Program-made: the position numbers and the translations under genes
Notes under the pieces: generated by a model
Database searches by the model: none
Seen by the model: only the letters and a program-made list of their open reading frames with translations
Told to the model about the DNA's origin: nothing
Shown: piece after piece, positions 16,350 through 24,716 of the stretch
How the letters are laid out: each line of letters begins with the position of its first letter
Numbering within the stretch: the stretch's first letter is position 1
Assembly (NCBI GenBank): GCA_028681335.1
Contig: JAQUIT010000005.1
Span: 124,001-188,000, forward strand
Origin: Desulfuromonadaceae bacterium
GTDB lineage: Bacteria; Desulfobacterota; Desulfuromonadia; Geobacterales; Pseudopelobacteraceae
DNA: 64,000 nt
Direction: 5' to 3'

Positions 16350-17776
16350 TGACACTCCGAACCGGATTTTTTCCTTTTCCGCATATACTCCAGGTACTGC
16401 TTCCCTTCCTTGAGCAACTTGCGGCGCTCGTCACCGTCGATGATCATCCGACCGATGCTGCGGGCAATGTATTTAGGCCGGAAATAGAATTTATTATAGA
16501 ACTCTTCCACCGAGTTGAATATTTCGCTGCTGGACAGGTCAGGATAACTGATGACGCACTTCTGGTGGCCGCTGCCATCGAGAAAGCTATCCGACGAGAT
16601 CCACCCCTCCTGTTTGCAGAGTGTGTAGAATTCGGTGCCCGGATAGGGTGACGCAAGCGAGGCCTGGATCGAATTGAGATCCAGCTGTTTGGCAAAATCA
16701 ATCGTCTGGCGGATGGTCTCCCTTGTTTCCCCCGGCAACCCCATGATGAATGCACCGTGGATTGACAACCCCAGCTTTTTGCAATCTTTGGCAAATTGCA
16801 CCGCCTGGGCGACCGTCACCCCCTTCTTGATATTTTTCAGAATCTGGTCATTGCCGCTTTCAAAGCCGACCACCACATGGCGTAGCCCCGCCTCACGGAG
16901 CGTTTTCAGCGTCTCATAGTCGGTGTTGGCCCGGGCATTTATCGTCCAGGAGATGCCGAGCGGCTTGAGCAGGCCGGCAATTTCACGGGCATGACGCCGG
17001 TCAGCGGTAAAGGTGTCGTCGTCGAAAGAGAGCTCGCGCATTTCGGGAATATTGTCCACGATCCACTTGACCTCCTCATACACATTCTGTGGAGATCGTA
17101 CCCGCATGGTCCTCCCGGAAAAGGTCTGGGGCCAGAGACAGTAGATGCAGTGGGACGGGCAACCGCGACTGGAATAGATCGAGACGTATGGATTCTTGAA
17201 ATGCGGTATGACGTACTCGGCGATGGGGAGATCCCGCTTGTAGATCGGTGCTACAAAGGGAAGTGCATCCAGATCCGTTATCGGAGGACGGTCCGGGTTG
17301 TGGACGACCTTACCCTCCTTGATGAAACTGATACCGTCCACCCGGCTCTGTTCGCGCCCCTCACAGAGCTCCTTGACCGAATAATCGAACTCGCCGCGAC
17401 AGACAATATCGATAACTCCGCCACCTGCACGGAGCGACTCTTCCGGCAGTACAGAGACGTGCGGGCCGGTCAGCACCGTGACGATACCCGGCGTGGCCTC
17501 CTTGATACGGCGTGCCGTCTCAATATCGATCAAGAGCGTCGGCGTAGAGGTGTACATCACGACCATGTCAAATTCACCGGCAATGGCGATGCAGTCATCA
17601 AGATCTAATTTCTGCACCGGAGCATCCACGACACGGCTCCCTGCGATCATGCCGGCAGGAAAGCAGAGCCACGTCGGATACCAGAACGAGGTCACTTCAC
17701 GGGAAGCCTGATAACGTGCTCCGGCACCACCATCAAAGTCCTCAAACGTCGGAGGGTTCAGAAAAAGCGGTTTCAT
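16346..17776 (-). CDS. hpnJ: Hopanoid biosynthesis-associated radical SAM protein HpnJ
   Basis: HpnJ is a B12-binding-type radical SAM enzyme needed for the cyclitol ether head group of composite hopanoids. The N-terminal half is a B12-binding-like domain (MKPLFLNPPTFEDFDGGAG... through TGPHVSVLPEESL). The iron-sulfur cluster motif is CPSHCIYC after YSSRG. It is the first gene of an operon with hpnK and the small transporter, and AAGGAG lies five bases before the ATG. The rest of the hopanoid cluster is not in this window. Confidence 0.9.
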   Translation of the reverse strand: MKPLFLNPPTFEDFDGGAGARYQASREVTSFWYPTWLCFPAGMIAGSRVVDAPVQKLDLDDCIAIAGEFDMVVMYTSTPTLLIDIETARRIKEATPGIVTVLTGPHVSVLPEESLRAGGGVIDIVCRGEFDYSVKELCEGREQSRVDGISFIKEGKVVHNPDRPPITDLDALPFVAPIYKRDLPIAEYVIPHFKNPYVSIYSSRGCPSHCIYCLWPQTFSGRTMRVRSPQNVYEEVKWIVDNIPEMRELSFDDDTFTADRRHAREIAGLLKPLGISWTINARANTDYETLKTLREAGLRHVVVGFESGNDQILKNIKKGVTVAQAVQFAKDCKKLGLSIHGAFIMGLPGETRETIRQTIDFAKQLDLNSIQASLASPYPGTEFYTLCKQEGWISSDSFLDGSGHQKCVISYPDLSSSEIFNSVEEFYNKFYFRPKYIARSIGRMIIDGDERRKLLKEGKQYLEYMRKRKKSGSECQ

Positions 17777-17856
17777 TACAACTCCTTGCCAATGTATGGA
17801 GCAAACGAATAGCAGGTATAGCGGCGTAAAGTCAAGATGTACAAGGCTTGTGACAC

Positions 17857-17887
17857 AAAAAACGGGGCTCCGAATGGGAGACCCCGT
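17857..17887 (-). terminator. Terminator behind the helix-hairpin-helix gene
   Basis: On the minus strand ACGGGGTCTCC pairs with GGAGCCCCGT around CATTC (one bulged base), followed by TTTTTT. Confidence 0.85.
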
Positions 17888-17915
17888 GTGAATGAATCGA
17901 GTAGGCTCTGCAGTA

Positions 17916-18326
17916 TTATTTTTTAGGAATCTTGGCGATAATCATATCCTTAACCTGTTCATAGACATTTCCCGGCAGGATCTTTCTGGACTTCAACTGC
18001 GCTTTATTGGCGTACGGACGCCCGGCAATAATTTTGGCGGCGTAGGCATCACCAATCCCGGGGACCGCCTTCAGTTCAGCTTCAGTTGCCGTATTGATAT
18101 CGAGAATCTTGCCCTTGGTGGCAACCTTGGCATCGGCAGCTTTCCCTTTGGCATCCTGCTTTACGGCCGTTGTGGAAGTTTTGACATCTGCTTTAGCACC
18201 CTCTTTGACGACCTTTGCGGCCCCTTTCAGACCCAGCGCAGGGGCGCTGGCGTCGGCAGCAAAGCCCGAAGCGGCGGAGAACAGCAGCGAGACAACAATT
18301 AAAACCAGTTTGGCAAAAGACTTCAT
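17916..18326 (-). CDS. Exported helix-hairpin-helix (ComEA-like) protein
   Basis: The 136-residue product has a signal peptide (MKSFAKLVLIVVSLLFSAAS, cleavage probably after GFA). An alanine/lysine-rich linker (residues 25-70) follows, then one ComEA-type helix-hairpin-helix domain: ILDINTATEAELKAVPGIGD and the AAKIIAGRPYANKAQL segment. Such domains bind DNA non-specifically; ComEA does this during uptake. No other competence gene is adjacent, so a periplasmic DNA-binding role is inferred only from the domain. GGAGG lies before the ATG, and a terminator follows. Confidence 0.85.
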   Translation of the reverse strand: MKSFAKLVLIVVSLLFSAASGFAADASAPALGLKGAAKVVKEGAKADVKTSTTAVKQDAKGKAADAKVATKGKILDINTATEAELKAVPGIGDAYAAKIIAGRPYANKAQLKSRKILPGNVYEQVKDMIIAKIPKK

Positions 18327-18501
18327 TGGTACACCTCCGTAGGAAATTGGAACGATCAGTGCTGTTTATAGCTGCGGTCGCCAAAATTGCAAGAAATTAT
18401 TTTCCTTGATCTTCCGATTATGGTAGTTGTGTACATGCTTTCATGGGCCCTGGTGCCATTAATGACAGTCACAACCTACCAGATCAAAGGAGAAGAACCC
18501 G

Positions 18502-18876
18502 ATGAGCCACAAGAAACCTGAATTAACGTTCAAATATGTATTCAATTACGGCTACAACCCCACCTATGTGAACGGTGCCCAGGGCGGTTTTTCCCCGCGT
18601 GGAGAAATGGTAATAAACTTCTACCTCGAGCGGCAACCACTGCCGGAATCGATTTCTCATGAGATAACCGCTGAAGGCGCAATCGGCCGCGAAACCGGTG
18701 TAGAGCCTAAGGACCTGGCAGGCAGCATGGTTCGCTTCATTGATACCGGCGTCGTCATGAGTTATGAAAATGCCAAGGTATTTCACGCCTGGATGGGCGA
18801 CAAACTCCGTGAAATCGAAGAAATGCATCAGGCACGTGCAGCATTTGAACAATCACAGGCCGGTGGCCAGGCTTGA
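18502..18876 (+). CDS. Conserved hypothetical protein, loosely DUF3467-like
   Basis: The 124-residue soluble protein contains YVNGAQGGFSPRGEMVINFY followed by DLAGSMVRFIDTGVVMSYENA. This resembles the layout of small DUF3467-type proteins (a sandwich with an ANG...SP...E motif and a C-terminal helix beginning with a conserved NA). Function unknown. The ribosome site AAAGGAG precedes the ATG. It lies 19 bases before the exported DUF3108-type gene, so they may share a transcript. Confidence 0.7.
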   Translation: MSHKKPELTFKYVFNYGYNPTYVNGAQGGFSPRGEMVINFYLERQPLPESISHEITAEGAIGRETGVEPKDLAGSMVRFIDTGVVMSYENAKVFHAWMGDKLREIEEMHQARAAFEQSQAGGQA

Positions 18877-18895
18877 CAGAACGGCTGTGAATCCA

Positions 18896-19669
18896 ATGAG
18901 CACGATAATTGGACGATGTACTCTCTGTATAGTGAGCGCAGCCTTGGTCGCGCTCACTATACTCTGCCTTGTACATCAGGCGGCGGCATTCCCGCTCCCG
19001 GAGCGGCTGGAGTTTAAACTTTCCTATTCAGGAATTACCGCCGGTCGCGCCGTCCAGGAAGTCAAACAGGCCACTAATGGAATCCATGTCGTTTCCACGG
19101 CAAAGTCAGCTGATTGGCTGCGCTTCTTTTTCCCGGTTGACGACCGGATTGAATCACACCTGACGTTAGGCACGCCCCCCCAGTACCTCGGTTACCCCTT
19201 CCTCTACACGGAACGAAAAAGTGAAGGCAGGTCGAGAACCGACCGAGAAACAAGTTTTGATCACACCAAACTTGAAGCGACGACCACCGACCATCGCAAC
19301 AAGGGTGTGAAGAAACAACCGATCACCACACGCACGTATGACACCCTCTCCAGCTTTTACTACTTCCGCACGGTTCCGCTGCAGGTTGGCACGTCATATT
19401 TCATAGAGATCTTTGACGGTAAAAAGCTCTGGAACACCGAGGTAAAGGTACTGCGACGGGAAGAGCTTGTCACCTCACTGGGACGCTTTAACACAATAGT
19501 GATCCACCCACTGTTAAAATTTGAGGGAATCTTTGCCAGGACCGGCGACATGTTTATCTGGCTGACGGACGACGAGCGCCGTATACCGGTACAGATGAAG
19601 TCAAAGGTTGTAGTGGGAAGCATAACCGCGACGCTGACGGGTGGAAGTTACTGGCCTGCCGGTAAATAA
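18896..19669 (+). CDS. Exported DUF3108-family protein
   Basis: The 257-residue protein starts with a hydrophobic signal segment (residues 5-28, CTLCIVSAALVALTILCLVH). The mature part begins FPLPERLEFKLSYSGITAG, typical of the DUF3108 beta-rich periplasmic family, with YDTLSSFYYFRTVPL and DERRIPVQMKSKV as further family-like segments. The longer open frame from 18764 lies inside the preceding gene and was rejected. Function is unknown; the family is envelope-associated. Confidence 0.8.
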   Translation: MSTIIGRCTLCIVSAALVALTILCLVHQAAAFPLPERLEFKLSYSGITAGRAVQEVKQATNGIHVVSTAKSADWLRFFFPVDDRIESHLTLGTPPQYLGYPFLYTERKSEGRSRTDRETSFDHTKLEATTTDHRNKGVKKQPITTRTYDTLSSFYYFRTVPLQVGTSYFIEIFDGKKLWNTEVKVLRREELVTSLGRFNTIVIHPLLKFEGIFARTGDMFIWLTDDERRIPVQMKSKVVVGSITATLTGGSYWPAGK

Positions 19670-19782
19670 ACTGCAGGTAAGCACTTTTTTCCTCCTTCAG
19701 ATGGCACTCAAGATACTATAGCAACTTCGTTAAGTTTGATCCAGGAGCCCGCTTATGATTATATTCCAATGGCGAGCAAAAC

Positions 19783-20544
19783 GTGCACATGTCTCCTGAA
19801 ATCCTCCTGCCACTACTCTTCGGAGCTGCCTTTGTTGCCGGCCTGATTGACTCCATCGCCGGGGGCGGCGGACTGATCACCGTCCCGGTATTAATGGGCA
19901 TCGGCCTCCCCCCCCAAATTGCGCTCGGCACCAATAAACTCCAGGCATCCTTCGGCTCCGGCAGCGCCATGCTGCATTTTGTACGCGCAGGCACCGTAAA
20001 ATTACGTGACTGCTGGGCCGGGATTATCTGGACAGCCCTTGGAGCGGCGCTTGGTGTCTGGGCGGTACAACTGCTGGACGCAACCATACTCAGACAACTC
20101 ATCCCCTGGCTGCTGGCAGCCATCGCGGCTTATACCTTTCTTTCACCCCGCCTGGGAGCGGAGGACTCTCATGCCAGAATGAAACCCGCCCTCTTCTACC
20201 TGCTCTGCGGACTTTCAATAGGCTTTTATGACGGTTTTTTCGGTCCCGGAACCGGCTCGTTCTGGACGATGGCGCTGATGATGATGCTTGGCTATTCGAT
20301 GCTGAGGGCAACAGCCACCACAAAAGTCATGAATTTTACCAGCAACTTTGTGGCGTTGATCTTCTTTATTTCGGTTGGGCAGGTGCGTTTTATCGAGGGG
20401 ATTGTAATGGGGTGCGGACAGTTTTTAGGGGCCAGAGTCGGCTCAAAACTGGTCATCAAGCGTGGTACCGCCTTTATCAGGCCGGTATTCATAACGATGG
20501 TACTGGTGTTGGTCGGGCGACTGATCTATCTAAACTTCAGGTAG
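19783..20544 (+). CDS. TSUP (TauE/SafE) family membrane transporter
   Basis: The 253-residue protein has about seven to eight hydrophobic helices and two copies of the family motif: GLIDSIAGGGGLITVPVL near residue 22 and GFYDGFFGPGTGSFWTMAL near residue 147. TSUP proteins carry organic sulfur compounds or sulfite; this subgroup (YfcA-like) has no assigned substrate. Start is GTG 19783 with weak GGCGAG, or ATG 19789. Its 3' end overlaps the convergent HNH gene by eight bases. Confidence 0.9.
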   Translation: MHMSPEILLPLLFGAAFVAGLIDSIAGGGGLITVPVLMGIGLPPQIALGTNKLQASFGSGSAMLHFVRAGTVKLRDCWAGIIWTALGAALGVWAVQLLDATILRQLIPWLLAAIAAYTFLSPRLGAEDSHARMKPALFYLLCGLSIGFYDGFFGPGTGSFWTMALMMMLGYSMLRATATTKVMNFTSNFVALIFFISVGQVRFIEGIVMGCGQFLGARVGSKLVIKRGTAFIRPVFITMVLVLVGRLIYLNFR

Positions 20545-20854
20545 TACCGGACAGATACTCCCCCAGCACACCGCGCGAATGCTCGTCGTCATGACAGTGA
20601 GTACAAAGATTCTCCCAGTTTGAACCGTCAGGCGGGTTGTTGTGATGATTGCCATCCTTGTGGTGAACCGTCAACAAATTGATGCTGGCAGCGTCAAATT
20701 CACGTCCGCATTTGGCACAGACCGGACCGTGGATTTTGAGCGATTTCGTCCGGTAGTTGGCATTACCATCAACCTCGCCACGCATCCTCTTGAGGATGGC
20801 AGCAGCCTCAGCGGCGCTTGGCAGGGGTACTGTTCGTGGACCTCGTGATCTCAA
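20537..20854 (-). CDS. YajD-family HNH nuclease
   Basis: The 105-residue protein has a zinc pair CAKCGREFD, the HNH core LLTVHHKDGNHHNNPPDG and the second zinc pair ENLCTHCHDDEHSRG. This is the YajD pattern. YajD homologues are stand-alone chromosomal genes of unknown role, not parts of mobile introns as far as context shows. It is convergent with the TSUP gene. Confidence 0.9.
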   Translation of the reverse strand: MRSRGPRTVPLPSAAEAAAILKRMRGEVDGNANYRTKSLKIHGPVCAKCGREFDAASINLLTVHHKDGNHHNNPPDGSNWENLCTHCHDDEHSRGVLGEYLSGTT

Positions 20855-20923
20855 TTTCTGCTCCCCGATGGCAGGTCTCTTTCAACGTGCGGGCCGTGGC
20901 CCGTGCTAATGACCGACATCGTT

Positions 20924-22108
20924 CTATCTCACCAATTTAAATCGATTCACCATCTGCTGAAGCTCCTGAGCGGTGCTGGCGAGCTCCGATGCAGCCTGTT
21001 CCGTTCTGTGAGCACCGCCGGCGGCGCCATGAATAACCTCTGAAATACTACGCATACTCTCGGTGATACTGTGGCTGGTTGCCGACTGCTCTTCCGCAGC
21101 CGTTGCGACCTGGGAGACATGATCAATCAGCGGAATGATGTGTTCCTTGATGGTGCCAATAGCCTGGCTGGAGAGCTGTGCATCTTTTGCCCCGTTCCTG
21201 ACAGTGGTGGCACTCTGCTCCATCGAACCGACCACGTTTTTGACGTCTCCCTGCAGGGATGCAATGATCGACTGAATCTCGCGAGTAGCTGAAGTGGTTC
21301 GCTCGGCGAGGTTGCGCACTTCATCAGCTACAACGGCAAAGCCGCGCCCCTGGTCACCGGCTCTGGCAGCCTCGATTGCGGCGTTGAGGGCCAACAGATT
21401 GGTCTGGTCGGCAATATCACCAATGGCCACAACAATGTCACCGATCCTGTCGGAGTTTGTACCAAGGGCCTTGACCGCCTCCATGGTGCCAATCACCGTC
21501 CGTTCGATTTCACCCATCATGGTGGTCATGCCGGAAATAGTTTCTTCACCTCTTCTGGTTGCGTTGTTGGTCCCAGACGCCTTTTCCGCCATCTCCTGGC
21601 AGCTGTGCGATATGCTTGCACTGACGGAGGCCATTTCGTCCACCGCCGTGCTGATGGCCGCTGATTGCCCGGAGGCGTTCTCGGTTCCGTCAGCAATCTG
21701 GGACGAGGTCGTACTCAAGAGTTCGGACGCAGAGGTCAGATGAGCCGCAGTTCCCTGCATTCCACTGATCATGCTCCGCATTGAACCTTGCAACTCTTTC
21801 ATGGCGACGAGCATCCTGCTGAATTCGTTCTTGCGCAGAATGGTGATTGCTTCGCTGAGATCTCCGCCAGCCATGGTCTGAAGATACGCTATGGCCCTTT
21901 GTATCGGCCGGTTTATCGACCAGATGTTAGCCCAGCCGAAAAGGGCTCCCATTACAATAAAAAAAACCGTTGAACCATACTTGATCAACGGCGACTCGAA
22001 TTGTGCGGTAAAACCGGCTGCAAGGATGCAGAGGCTGTAGCAGAAACAGAGCACGCTCAGGCGGAATTTGATGGAGAAATTCAGATAATAGTTCCAAAGT
22101 GCATTCAT
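20924..22108 (-). CDS. Methyl-accepting chemotaxis protein without a periplasmic sensor domain
   Basis: Two closely spaced membrane helices (about residues 16-35 and 41-62), a short HAMP-like linker and a long cytoplasmic signalling coiled coil are visible. The hairpin tip is AIEAARAGDQGRGFAVVADE then VRNLAERTT, the contact site for CheA and CheW. Lacking an extracytoplasmic domain, it probably senses membrane or cytoplasmic cues. The ATG at 22108 has GGAAGGTGAG upstream; the earlier TTG frame start would include that ribosome site. It has no chemotaxis neighbour. Confidence 0.93.
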   Translation of the reverse strand: MNALWNYYLNFSIKFRLSVLCFCYSLCILAAGFTAQFESPLIKYGSTVFFIVMGALFGWANIWSINRPIQRAIAYLQTMAGGDLSEAITILRKNEFSRMLVAMKELQGSMRSMISGMQGTAAHLTSASELLSTTSSQIADGTENASGQSAAISTAVDEMASVSASISHSCQEMAEKASGTNNATRRGEETISGMTTMMGEIERTVIGTMEAVKALGTNSDRIGDIVVAIGDIADQTNLLALNAAIEAARAGDQGRGFAVVADEVRNLAERTTSATREIQSIIASLQGDVKNVVGSMEQSATTVRNGAKDAQLSSQAIGTIKEHIIPLIDHVSQVATAAEEQSATSHSITESMRSISEVIHGAAGGAHRTEQAASELASTAQELQQMVNRFKLVR

Positions 22109-22292
22109 TGAGGACTCACCTTCCAATACAGTTTTTTATACTGAAGTACATAATTAATACTCATATATTTGTCTTAGTTATACTATTTATTAGTACTATA
22201 TTACACAACCGATACTGTCAAGAATATAGCCGCTTCTCAAAAAAACCGTTCCACCACATGCACCGTCATCACGACAATCCCCGGCACTACAG

Positions 22293-23078
22293 CTATCCGG
22301 GCTTGCGGCTATCTGCCACCATCTTGTCCACCAGCACCCAATTGCGCTTATAGTCCAGCGGAGTCTCGCCGGATTTTCGCAGATGCGCACTGATACATTT
22401 GTTTATACGTTCCTGATCCGTTTTAAGGATATGAATAAAACGGAATCCGCAACGCAGCTGATTATCCACCGGCTGTTCCCAGACCGTTTCCGCCAGGGCG
22501 CAGAGCGGCAATTCGTCGTCAATTGCAACAAAGAACATGGAGAGCGGCGTTGGCCTGTTTTCCACATCAAGCGTAAGTCCGATCCCGCCGGCACTGAGAT
22601 TTACTTCGGCGTCTTGCATGACAAGCTTGGGGAGTGACCTGTTGCTGCGCATATACTCATTTACCCGCGTCCACTCCTTTTTGAAAGAGGCGAGCGAGTA
22701 GTTGCCGCGCAGGTGGAATAGTTGCGTAGTAATATCGATACGCGGGATAGTACGCCGTTGGAACAGCTCGAGCGCACCGTGCATGCGAAATTTAAAAATA
22801 TTGCCGGCAACGATGCCAACCAGGTCGGCCAACACCTGAATACCGTTCCCCAGAGCCTCAGTGGTCAGCTTGTAGGTTGCTACTCCGGCTTCAGCGTCAT
22901 GCGTATTTCCGCTGTGGCCGATCATCAATTCAAGGGAGTCTATGCCGCTCGATGTGACTATGCCACTCAGCGACTCATATATTTCGCTGTTCCGCTCCAC
23001 AGACATATTGACAAGATAGACCTTCTGCCTCAGACAGAAATAGCGGCTGTAATCGCTGTTATGAGAATGTTTTGTCAT
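22293..23078 (-). CDS. PilZ-domain protein (probable c-di-GMP effector)
   Basis: A YcgR-like two-part layout of 261 residues. The N-terminal part (1-105) resembles the flagellar-brake domain, and the C-terminal PilZ domain begins at QRRTIPRIDI (RxxxR-type loop) and has NLSAGGIGLTL, the D/NxSxxG signature. Both loops contact cyclic di-GMP in characterised members. It lies near a chemotaxis receptor but 185 bases apart and not in the same operon with certainty. Confidence 0.8.
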   Translation of the reverse strand: MTKHSHNSDYSRYFCLRQKVYLVNMSVERNSEIYESLSGIVTSSGIDSLELMIGHSGNTHDAEAGVATYKLTTEALGNGIQVLADLVGIVAGNIFKFRMHGALELFQRRTIPRIDITTQLFHLRGNYSLASFKKEWTRVNEYMRSNRSLPKLVMQDAEVNLSAGGIGLTLDVENRPTPLSMFFVAIDDELPLCALAETVWEQPVDNQLRCGFRFIHILKTDQERINKCISAHLRKSGETPLDYKRNWVLVDKMVADSRKPG

Positions 23079-23263
23079 CGTAGCGACCTGTAATGCATAA
23101 TGTGATCACGTAACAGCGCAGCGCCAGGCACCCGCAGACATTGAAATCGGAGAATGATAGCTTATTACTGTTACAAACACCAGACAAGCGACATGTATAG
23201 ACCTAATTGATTATCGACAAGCGAGGACAGACCTTTTCCGGTTTATCAGGCCAGGGTATATGC

Positions 23264-23866
23264 TCACCCGTTCAGCAGTTTCACCGTCGCCCGGCCATCG
23301 GCGTAATAGTCAATGATATTAAGACAGCCGTAATTTTGCTCGATGTTGAACATCCCTGCCAGCGGTGCGCCGATGGCGTTCAACAGCACGATGCGGTTGA
23401 CGCCGCCATGCCCGACCACCAGCACTTCCTGCCCTTTGTGCCGCGCCACAACCTCATCGATGACCGGCATGACCCGAGCTTCCACATCCAGCAGGTTTTC
23501 TCCCTGCGGCACCCGGTAGTTAACCAAATCGTCCAGACGCGCCTGCCAACCGTCCGGCCAGGTGGCGCGGATCTCCTGCCAGGTCAACCCTTCCCAGACT
23601 CCGATATTGAGTTCCCGCAGTTCGCGTCGTGCGGTCGGCTCAATGCCGAAAGCACCACAGATGATGCCGGCTCCGGTCGTGCAGCGGGTCAGATCACTTG
23701 TGTAGCAGGCCGCTATCTTGGTATCACCCAGACGCTCTTTTAAAAGATGATACTGTTCAACACCGTAATCAGTGAGGGCAACATCGGTCTGGCCATTGTA
23801 ACGGGGCTGGTCAAAACCGGCCACCTGACCGTGACGGATAAGATAGATGCGTGTGTGTGGTGTCAT
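23264..23866 (-). CDS. cobC: Alpha-ribazole phosphatase/histidine phosphatase family protein
   Basis: A histidine phosphatase with the catalytic loop IYLIRHGQVAGFD, the second arginine region CYTSDLTRCTTGA and the late histidine in VLVVGHGGVNRIV. CobC removes the 5' phosphate of alpha-ribazole phosphate or of adenosylcobalamin phosphate. The gene lies 38 bases behind cobS in the same direction, which supports that assignment over a general phosphoglycerate mutase-like enzyme. ATG 23866 has GGAG seven bases upstream. Confidence 0.85.
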   Translation of the reverse strand: MTPHTRIYLIRHGQVAGFDQPRYNGQTDVALTDYGVEQYHLLKERLGDTKIAACYTSDLTRCTTGAGIICGAFGIEPTARRELRELNIGVWEGLTWQEIRATWPDGWQARLDDLVNYRVPQGENLLDVEARVMPVIDEVVARHKGQEVLVVGHGGVNRIVLLNAIGAPLAGMFNIEQNYGCLNIIDYYADGRATVKLLNG

Positions 23867-23910
23867 GCTCATTCTCCGGAACTAACCTGCCAATAGTGTT
23901 ATTACTGGTG

Positions 23911-24657
23911 TCACAAGCTGATAAGCGGTAGCACTGAAATAACGATCAGCACCGTGATCTCATTGAGCTCGCTGATGCAGCCGATCGTATCACCGGTCAG
24001 CCCTCCCAGCTTGCGCTGGAAAAATGTACGGCCGGCAATAACAACTATGCAGACGGCAGCCATGACAACGATACCCTTGAGACCCAGCAGATAAAAACAG
24101 GCTGATGAAGTAGTAGCAAAAGCAAGAAAGAGCGGCGTCCAGCCGGCACCCTGTGTAAAAACAGCCCCAAGTCCATCCTGCCGCGCATGACGGGCACCGG
24201 TCAGAGTCAGCACCTGACCGAAACGGGCGAGAGCGGGAAAGAGCAGTACAGCCTGCCATTTGAGTTCAGACGGCACCGCAACCAGCGCCTGCCATTTGAG
24301 CAGAATCCCCAGCACCAGCCCGACCGCACCAACCGCACCGACCTGTGAATCCTTCATGACCGCCAGAAAACGCTCCCGGCTACCGCGAGCCGCCAGCCCG
24401 TCGCAGACATCGGCAAGACCGTCCAGATGCAGGGCACCGGTGATCAGGGCAAGCAGGGTTATCAGCAGGGCATCGCAGAGCGGCCTGGCTACCCAGAAGA
24501 AGAGGAGCCGATCGGCCAACAGCAGCACTCCCCCGAGAGCAAAGCCGGCAACAGGAAAAAATGCCGTGGAACGTCCGAGGTCTTCCTTTTCGCACTGAAA
24601 GCGGAATGGCAATGGGATGATGGTCAGAAATTGGAAGGCTATGAGAAGTAGACGCAT
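23911..24657 (-). CDS. cobS: Adenosylcobinamide-GDP ribazoletransferase
   Basis: CobS joins the lower-ligand riboside to adenosylcobinamide-GDP at the membrane. The 248-residue protein has six or more hydrophobic helices and the family motifs FLTIIPLP near the start, GALHLDGLADVCDGL near residue 95 and VMKDSQVGAVG. It follows the radical SAM gene by 59 bases and precedes cobC, forming a three-gene leftward unit that completes the cobU-cobT block located at 32.7-34.3 kb. Confidence 0.95.
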   Translation of the reverse strand: MRLLLIAFQFLTIIPLPFRFQCEKEDLGRSTAFFPVAGFALGGVLLLADRLLFFWVARPLCDALLITLLALITGALHLDGLADVCDGLAARGSRERFLAVMKDSQVGAVGAVGLVLGILLKWQALVAVPSELKWQAVLLFPALARFGQVLTLTGARHARQDGLGAVFTQGAGWTPLFLAFATTSSACFYLLGLKGIVVMAAVCIVVIAGRTFFQRKLGGLTGDTIGCISELNEITVLIVISVLPLISL

Positions 24658-24716
24658 GACACATCAATTACCACAAGGGGGAGAGCCGGAACAGTAAAAA
24701 GTGGCGGTAAAGATCA

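Noticed and set aside
18764..18895. N-terminal extension of the DUF3108-type gene
   Set aside because: It lies inside the preceding gene and would place the signal peptide internally.
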